Shown here piece after piece: positions 7,662 to 11,116 of a stretch of 11,116 nucleotides of DNA; within the stretch, counting starts at the first letter, position 1, and the number at the start of each line of letters is the position of its first letter. Source of the DNA: Burkholderiales bacterium (lineage in GTDB: Bacteria > Pseudomonadota > Gammaproteobacteria > Burkholderiales > Burkholderiaceae_C); NCBI GenBank assembly GCA_025354615.1, contig JANXMO010000580.1, positions 1-11,116 of the forward strand, given 5' to 3'. The translations under genes were made by a program, and so were the position numbers. The notes under the pieces are model-generated. The model had not been told where the DNA came from. It saw only the letters and a program-made list of their open reading frames with translations, and ran no database searches.

Positions 7662-7669
7662 ACTCCTTT
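7662..7669 (-). promoter_or_regulatory. flgC ribosome-binding site
   Basis: On the minus strand AAAGGAGT lies 5 nt before the ATG at 7656 (GGAG core at 6 nt). This favours that ATG over the one at 7650. Confidence 0.7.
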
Positions 7670-7696
7670 GGAACCGGGCGTCAGTCAGGCTCTCGC

Positions 7697-8107
7697 CTAC
7701 TGGCCCTTGATGGCTGCAAGCAGCGTTGACACATGGCCGTTGATGAAACGCAATGCGGCTTCGACCTTGACGGCGTTGTCCGCGAAGCTGGCGCGTTCGC
7801 GGTCCATGTCGACCGTGTTGCGGTCGAGGTTGGTCTGACTGGGCGTCGCGTAGAGCAAACCGGTTTCACCGGCAGCACCCATGCCCAGTGCAATATGGCC
7901 CGGCCGCGCCGCGGCGGAAGCCGGCAGCACCAGGCCTTGCGCGGCGCCGGTGGCTTCACGCAGGGCCTTGGCAAAATCCATTTCGCGGGCCTGGTATCCC
8001 GGGGTATCGGCGTTGGCGATGTTGCTGGCGATCAAGCGCTGGCGCTCGCTGCGCAGGGTCAGGGCATGACCTTGAAAATCGATGCTGTCTGTCAACTGGT
8101 TGAACAT
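7697..8107 (-). CDS. flgB: FlgB, proximal rod protein
   Basis: FlgB is a proximal rod component and the first gene of the rod/hook operon. The product is 136 residues, normal for the family. It starts MFNQLTDSIDFQGHALTLRS, followed by RQRLIASNIANADTPGYQAR (22-41), the rod signature in its FlgB form (NIANADTPGY). The C-terminal half has LDRNTVDMDRERASFADNAV (94-113), the classic FlgB block, and ends FINGHVSTLLAAIKGQ. The frame stays open far upstream with ATGs up to 8470, but those run antisense to flgA and are not part of FlgB homology, so the start at 8107 is used. Only a weak GGGG-type ribosome-binding site precedes it. It is divergent from flgA with 133 nt between starts. Confidence 0.97.
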   Translation of the reverse strand: MFNQLTDSIDFQGHALTLRSERQRLIASNIANADTPGYQAREMDFAKALREATGAAQGLVLPASAAARPGHIALGMGAAGETGLLYATPSQTNLDRNTVDMDRERASFADNAVKVEAALRFINGHVSTLLAAIKGQ

Positions 8108-8240
8108 GGCGGCGACCCCGGACGTTGGCTCTCTGAGGTCATTGTGGTGACGCGAGCGGCCTGACATGAGCCGGAAAAACAAGCCTTTCAGCCGCCTGTT
8201 CGCCGCCTGGCACGGGCCCCTTTTGCGGCACCATGGCGGC
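8108..8240. promoter_or_regulatory. Divergent flgB/flgA intergenic region, expected to hold early flagellar promoters
   Basis: This 133-nt spacer separates the starts of flgB (minus) and flgA (plus). In enterobacteria the equivalent spacer holds the FlhDC-dependent promoters for both operons. I see no convincing sigma-70, sigma-28 or sigma-54 promoter or FlhDC box here, so the regulatory role is inferred from position only. Confidence 0.5.
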
Positions 8241-8963
8241 ATGAGGACCCTCTTCTTCAGCATCTGCTGTTTCCTGTGGCTGTGCGGCGCAAGGCCGGCT
8301 GCTGCCCAGAGCATGGAGCCGCCCGTCAACTGGGCTGAACAGGTGACGCCGCAACTGCAGCAGTTGGCGCAAGAAGGAACCCGCTCACTCGGCGCCTCGC
8401 AAGCCTGGCGCATCGAAGTGCAGGTCGGCGCGCTCGACACCCGCCTGCGGCTGGCGCCTTGCTTGCGCATCGAGCCCTACCTGGCGCCCGGCGCCCGGCT
8501 GTGGGGGCGAACGCGGGTAGGCTTGCGCTGCACACAAGGGCCGACGCGCTGGAATGTGTCCTTGCCGGTCACGGTCAAAGTTCATGGGCGGGCCGTGGTG
8601 GCGGCCGTGCCGCTGGCTGTTGGCACGGTGTTGATGGCCAGTGACCTGACTTACGGCGACATCGACCTGGCCGAAGAAGCCTCGCCGCCGCTGGCCGACG
8701 CGGCGCTTGCCGTCGGCCGCACGCTGCAACGCGCGCTGGGCAGCGGCGAAGGCGTGCGCCAGGCGCATTTCAAACCGCGGCTGTGGTTCGCCGTGGGCGA
8801 CACGGTGCGCGTGCGGGCCGCGGGCGACGGCTTCAGCGTGGCCGGCGAAGGCCAGGCGCTGACGCGTGGGCTGGAGGGTGAACCGGCGCGTGTGCGCACC
8901 GAAGGCGGCCGGGTGCTGACCGGCCTGCCGGTGAGCGACCACCGCATGGATGTGCCGCAATAA
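8241..8963 (+). CDS. flgA: FlgA, P-ring assembly chaperone
   Basis: FlgA is a periplasmic chaperone needed for FlgI to assemble into the P ring. The 240-residue protein starts with a signal peptide, MRTLFFSICCFLWLCGARPA, with likely cleavage after AAA at about residue 22. The N-terminal domain contains the paired cysteines of the family in LRLAPCLRIEPYLAPGARLW and GRTRVGLRCTQG. A SAF-like domain follows at about 113-177: VVAAVPLAVGTVLMASDLTY, then DAALAVGRTLQRALGSGEGV. The C-terminal domain has FAVGDTVRVRAAGDGFSVAG and EGGRVLTGLPV. The same frame is open to an ATG at 8166, but that start would put 25 charged and polar residues before the signal peptide. The ATG at 8241 is therefore chosen despite a weak ribosome-binding site. 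It diverges from flgB and is followed by flgM. Confidence 0.94.
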   Translation: MRTLFFSICCFLWLCGARPAAAQSMEPPVNWAEQVTPQLQQLAQEGTRSLGASQAWRIEVQVGALDTRLRLAPCLRIEPYLAPGARLWGRTRVGLRCTQGPTRWNVSLPVTVKVHGRAVVAAVPLAVGTVLMASDLTYGDIDLAEEASPPLADAALAVGRTLQRALGSGEGVRQAHFKPRLWFAVGDTVRVRAAGDGFSVAGEGQALTRGLEGEPARVRTEGGRVLTGLPVSDHRMDVPQ

Positions 8964-9016
8964 AGCCCAAAGCAAGGCTGAAAGCCCTCGCCTGTCGAGA
9001 CATTGGTAAAAAGCTC

Positions 9017-9043
9017 TAAAGTCGCTGCGCGTGCTGCCGAAAA
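9017..9043 (+). promoter_or_regulatory. Sigma-28 (FliA) promoter for flgM-flgN
   Basis: TAAA at 9017-9020, a spacer of exactly 15 nt, then GCCGAAAA at 9036-9043. The enterobacterial FliA consensus is TAAA-N15-GCCGATAA, so the spacing is ideal and only one of twelve consensus bases differs. It lies 50 nt before the flgM start, so transcription would begin near 9050. This matches the known pattern in which flgM is read both from flgA and from its own late promoter, giving feedback on sigma-28. Confidence 0.8.
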
Positions 9044-9083
9044 AATTCACATGTTGAAAGGCAGCGCAGTTCCGCAGCCTGAT

Positions 9084-9087
9084 GGAG
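9084..9087 (+). promoter_or_regulatory. flgM ribosome-binding site
   Basis: GGAG lies 6 nt before the ATG at 9094. The alternative in-frame ATG at 9082 overlaps this site and has no site of its own, so the later ATG is the better flgM start. Confidence 0.65.
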
Positions 9088-9093
9088 AACCTC

Positions 9094-9405
9094 ATGAAAA
9101 TTGGTCAACCTGCTGACAAGCCTGCCACCCAAGGGGTTGGCACTGGGCGTGCCGCTTCCACCACCGGTTCGGCTGCGCCTGCGCAGCCGGCTGGCGAGGG
9201 CGTTGAATCAAGCGCCAAAGTGGCTTTGTCAAGCGCCGCTGCCACCTTGATCTCCCAACAAGATGTTGATGCCGAATTCGATGCCGAGAAAGTGGCCCGT
9301 GTGGCACAGGCGGTCAGCGAAGGCACTTACAAGGTCAACGCCGAGGTCATCGCCGACAAGCTGCTGTCCAACGCACAAGAACTGCTGGGCAAGGTGGCTC
9401 CATGA
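9094..9405 (+). CDS. flgM: FlgM, anti-sigma-28 factor
   Basis: FlgM binds FliA (sigma-28) and holds late flagellar genes off until the hook is finished, when it is exported through the hook-basal body. The 103-residue protein, counted from the ATG at 9094, is small and has a Gly/Ala/Ser/Thr/Pro-rich N-terminal half expected to be disordered (about 1-45). The C-terminal sigma-binding half, about 58-100, shows the family pattern FDAEKVARVAQAVSEGTYKV, then NAEVIADKLLSNAQELLGK, with the typical (A/G)xIAxxLL motif. An in-frame ATG four codons earlier (9082) is possible but overlaps the ribosome-binding site. A sigma-28 promoter lies 50 nt upstream, and the stop overlaps the flgN start as ATGA. Confidence 0.95.
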   Translation: MKIGQPADKPATQGVGTGRAASTTGSAAPAQPAGEGVESSAKVALSSAAATLISQQDVDAEFDAEKVARVAQAVSEGTYKVNAEVIADKLLSNAQELLGKVAP

Positions 9406-9794
9406 CCACTGCGGGCGAGCCCGGTAGAGAAATACAGGACCCCGAACTCGAGGCCCGGGTACAGGCCATCGAGTTGCGGCTGAGCGGCTTGGGCGAAGCC
9501 TTGCGCTCGCGCGACTCGCTGGCCGTTGACACCCAGGCCAGCGAGCTGCACCAGGCTTTGTCACGCGCTGTCGACCAATTTGCGCTGGCCGCGCGCAGCG
9601 GCAGCATTTCACCGGCCTTGCGCCGCCGCCTGGCCAGTGCCAGCGGCCAAGTAGCGGCTCAGCGCGAAAGCCTGGCACGCGCCACCGCCGCGCTCGACCG
9701 CGCCATTGATGTTTTATTGCCCCGCGAAACACCGCAGGTGTACTCACCTTACGGCGCCGGGCGCAGCACACGCAGCGGCATTGCCAGCGCCTGA
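9402..9794 (+). CDS. flgN: FlgN, export chaperone for FlgK and FlgL
   Basis: FlgN is a cytoplasmic chaperone that keeps the hook-filament junction proteins FlgK and FlgL in an export-ready state. The assignment rests on position (flgA-flgM-flgN), size (130 residues) and predicted fold: almost the whole of residues 12-105 is a long amphipathic alpha-helical pattern, as in FlgN. Sequence conservation in this family is low. Segments such as ELHQALSRAVDQFALAARSG and RRLASASGQVAAQRESLARA are compatible with it but are not diagnostic motifs. The C-terminal 25 residues (RETPQVYSPYGAGRSTRSGI onward) look flexible; a YSPYG-type tail is common in betaproteobacterial FlgN, to my recollection. The start ATG overlaps the flgM stop by 4 nt, indicating coupled translation. 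Confidence 0.85.
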   Translation: MTTAGEPGREIQDPELEARVQAIELRLSGLGEALRSRDSLAVDTQASELHQALSRAVDQFALAARSGSISPALRRRLASASGQVAAQRESLARATAALDRAIDVLLPRETPQVYSPYGAGRSTRSGIASA

Positions 9795-9804
9795 GCGCTT
9801 TTTT
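9786..9804 (+). terminator. Short Rho-independent terminator at the flgN stop
   Basis: AGCGC (9786-9790), loop CTGA (9791-9794), GCGCT (9795-9799), then a run of T through 9804 (six Ts counting the last stem base). The stem is only five base pairs but fully G/C apart from the closing A-T pair. The flgN stop codon is in the loop. It would end the flgAMN transcript before dinB. Confidence 0.55.
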
Positions 9805-9819
9805 GCGTCTTTTCAGCGC

Positions 9820-9849
9820 TTGACGCGCCCTGCAAAGCGCGCCGATACT
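9820..9849 (+). promoter_or_regulatory. Candidate sigma-70 promoter for dinB
   Basis: TTGACG at 9820-9825 matches the -35 consensus at five of six bases. After an 18-nt spacer, GATACT at 9844-9849 matches the -10 consensus at four of six. Transcription would begin near 9856, about 25 nt before the dinB GTG. Placement right after the flgN terminator fits a separate dinB transcription unit. Confidence 0.5.
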
Positions 9850-9865
9850 GGACACAAACACAGCT
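9846..9865 (+). promoter_or_regulatory. Candidate LexA (SOS) operator upstream of dinB
   Basis: The site contains CTG (9848-9850), exactly ten bases, then CAG (9861-9863), the defining CTG-N10-CAG layout of proteobacterial LexA boxes. The flanking TA before CTG and the ACAG right half also match. The left half is CTGG rather than CTGT, and the centre (ACACAAAC) is A-rich but not the ideal alternating AT. It overlaps the -10 and start region of the candidate dinB promoter, where a repressor would act. Confidence 0.5.
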
Positions 9866-9880
9866 TCCAACAAGCCTTTC

Positions 9881-11116
9881 GTGTCCTCCGGCGCCCATTT
9901 TTCCCTGCACCCGCTTTTTCCTCCTCGTCTGACGCTGGACAACCCGCCACGGCTGATCGCGCACCTCGACATGGACGCGTTCTATGCCGCGGTCGAACTG
10001 CTGCGCCGCCCCGACTTGCGCGGGCAACCGCTGGTGATTGGCGGCAGCCGCAGCCACGCGCCGCAGCGGCGTGAGGCTGATGGCGGATCAACCGATGGCC
10101 GGCTGTGCGACTACCTTGGCCGCGGCGTCGTGACCACGGCCACCTACGAAGCGCGGGCGCTGGGCATTCATTCCGGCATGGGCTTGATGAAAGCCGCACG
10201 GCTGGCGCCAGAGGCGTTGCTGCTGCCGGTTGATTTCGACGAGTACCGCCACCGGTCCCGGCAATTCAAGGCAGCGGTCCGCGCCCTGGCGCCGGTGGTC
10301 GAAGACCGCGGCATCGACGAAATTTATATTGACTTGAGCGCGCAGCCCGGCACTGTGGCTGATGGCGGCTGTGCCGTTGCACAGCGGTTGAAAGACGCCG
10401 TGTTCGCGGCGACCGGGTTGAGCTGCTCGGTCGGCCTGGCGCCCAACAAGTTGCTGGCCAAAATCGCCTCCGATCTTGAAAAACCAAACGGGTTGACGCT
10501 GTTGACGCATGCCGACCTGCCCCGCCGCATTTGGCCTTTGCCCGTAAACAAAATCAACGGCATCGGGCCAAAGGCGGCTGCGCGCTTGGCAAGCCATGGC
10601 ATTTCCACCATCGGTCAACTGGCCGCGGTCGAGCCGCTTTGGTTGATCACTGAATACGGGCGCAGCTACGGCGCCTGGCTGCACCGGGCAGCGCACGGCC
10701 GCGACCAGCGCCCGGTGGTGACCTTCAGCGAACCCAAGTCGATCAGTCGTGAAACGACATTCGAGCGTGACCTGCACGCCGTGCGCGACCGCGGCGAGCT
10801 GACCGCCATTCTCGACCGGCTGTGCCTGGCACTGGCCGCTGATCTGGCCCGCAAAGGTTATGCCGGCCAGACCATCGGCATCAAGCTGCGTTTTGCTGAC
10901 TTCAGCATCGTCACCCGTGACTGCAGCCTGCCCGCCCCGGCCCGCGAAGCGCGCAGTTTGCGCAGCGCCGCCAGCGAGTGCTTGAAGCGGGTCGACCTGA
11001 CGCGGCGGCTGCGTCTGTTGGGCGTGCGTGCGGCACGGCTGGTACCTTTGACCCGCTTGCACAGCAGCCTTGTGCCAGCGGTTCAGCCTGCAATCGCCAC
11101 ATGGCGTGGAACATTG
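9881..11116 (+). CDS. dinB: DinB, DNA polymerase IV (Y-family; C-terminus outside window)
   Basis: DNA polymerase IV is an error-prone translesion polymerase. The frame is open for 412 codons to the right edge. Catalytic residues are Asp30 in LIAHLDMDAFYAAVE and Asp147-Glu148 in RGIDEIYIDL, with Tyr35 as steric gate. The palm/finger part continues with TATYEARALGIHSGMGLMKA and SVGLAPNKLLAKIASDLEKP. The thumb helix-hairpin-helix is VNKINGIGPKAAARLASHGI (222-241), and the little-finger domain begins near SISRETTFERDL (287). An insert of about 20 residues relative to E. coli DinB lies at about 57-80. The start is the GTG at 9881: the first ATG (9971) would cut off catalytic Asp30, and no other start codon lies between. 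No strong ribosome-binding site is seen. Any clamp-binding C-terminus lies beyond the window. Confidence 0.95.
   Translation, partial: MSSGAHFSLHPLFPPRLTLDNPPRLIAHLDMDAFYAAVELLRRPDLRGQPLVIGGSRSHAPQRREADGGSTDGRLCDYLGRGVVTTATYEARALGIHSGMGLMKAARLAPEALLLPVDFDEYRHRSRQFKAAVRALAPVVEDRGIDEIYIDLSAQPGTVADGGCAVAQRLKDAVFAATGLSCSVGLAPNKLLAKIASDLEKPNGLTLLTHADLPRRIWPLPVNKINGIGPKAAARLASHGISTIGQLAAVEPLWLITEYGRSYGAWLHRAAHGRDQRPVVTFSEPKSISRETTFERDLHAVRDRGELTAILDRLCLALAADLARKGYAGQTIGIKLRFADFSIVTRDCSLPAPAREARSLRSAASECLKRVDLTRRLRLLGVRAARLVPLTRLHSSLVPAVQPAIATWRGTL

Noticed and set aside
8208..8226. Sigma-54-like TGGCACG followed by TTGC before flgA
   Set aside because: The GG-to-GC distance is 16 nt rather than the 12 nt needed for a -24/-12 promoter.
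8166..8240. Longer flgA start at 8166
   Set aside because: It would add 25 polar and charged residues in front of a good signal peptide that starts at 8241.
8105..8240. Direct repeat CATGGCGGC at 8105-8113 and 8232-8240 flanking the flgB/flgA spacer
   Set aside because: It is only nine bases, the same word occurs at the flgF start (5159-5167), and it includes start-codon context (GCCGCCATG). In GC-rich DNA this is likely chance.
8108..8470. Upstream extension of flgB to ATGs as far as 8470
   Set aside because: The added 121 residues run through the divergent spacer and antisense to flgA and show no FlgB homology. FlgB begins with MFNQLTDSIDF at 8107.
9815..9840. Second inverted repeat (GCGCTT / AAGCGC) after the flgN terminator
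   Set aside because: The loop is 13 nt and no T-run follows on either strand, so it does not look like a terminator. It also overlaps the candidate dinB -35.
9841..9848. GCCGATAC, a near-perfect sigma-28 -10 box before dinB
   Set aside because: The position 15 nt upstream reads GACG, not TAAA, and dinB has no expected reason for sigma-28 control. The overlap with the sigma-70 and LexA-like signals is the better reading.
9971..9973. ATG at 9971 as dinB start
   Set aside because: It would remove the first catalytic aspartate (in AHLDMDAF), which all active Y-family polymerases need. The GTG at 9881 keeps it.
10088..11062. A 324-codon minus-strand open frame inside dinB
   Set aside because: dinB in the opposite strand has all catalytic motifs. 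The antisense translation is Gln/Arg/Ala-rich with no domain.

Overview
The window is a canonical proteobacterial flagellar rod/hook/ring locus followed by the start of a DNA-repair gene. GC-rich composition, the gene order flgBCDEFGHIJK divergent from flgA-flgM-flgN, a FlgJ that fuses a rod-binding domain to a muramidase domain, and the style of the DinB protein (GIDEIYID motif, an insert before RGVVTTATYEAR) all point to a betaproteobacterium, most likely in the Burkholderiales (Comamonadaceae-like). The genus cannot be fixed from the sequence alone.

Minus strand, positions 1-8107, read right to left: flgB, flgC, flgD, flgE, flgF, flgG, flgH, flgI, flgJ and the first 271 codons of flgK, which runs off the left edge. 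Spacing is tight: a 4-nt flgG/flgH overlap, 1 nt between flgI and flgJ, and at most 71 nt elsewhere, so this looks like one operon. It encodes the proximal rod (FlgB, FlgC, FlgF), distal rod (FlgG), hook (FlgE) and hook cap (FlgD). It also encodes the L ring (FlgH), the P ring (FlgI), the rod cap/peptidoglycan hydrolase (FlgJ) and the first hook-filament junction protein (FlgK).

Plus strand, 8241-9794: flgA (P-ring chaperone), flgM (anti-sigma-28) and flgN (FlgK/FlgL export chaperone). flgM has a near-consensus sigma-28 promoter directly upstream. flgN ends inside a small Rho-independent terminator. The 133-nt divergent flgB/flgA spacer must hold the early promoters, but I recognise none there.

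Plus strand, 9881-11116: dinB (DNA polymerase IV), complete at its 5' end and cut by the right edge. Its 86-nt upstream spacer holds a plausible sigma-70 promoter overlapped by a LexA-like CTG-N10-CAG site, which suggests SOS control separate from the flagellar genes.

I found no mobile element, CRISPR array, RNA gene or novel system. The most distinctive non-coding signals are a perfect (AGTC)6 tetranucleotide tract just upstream of the flgD ribosome-binding site, the sigma-28 promoter of flgM, and the promoter/LexA-like arrangement before dinB.
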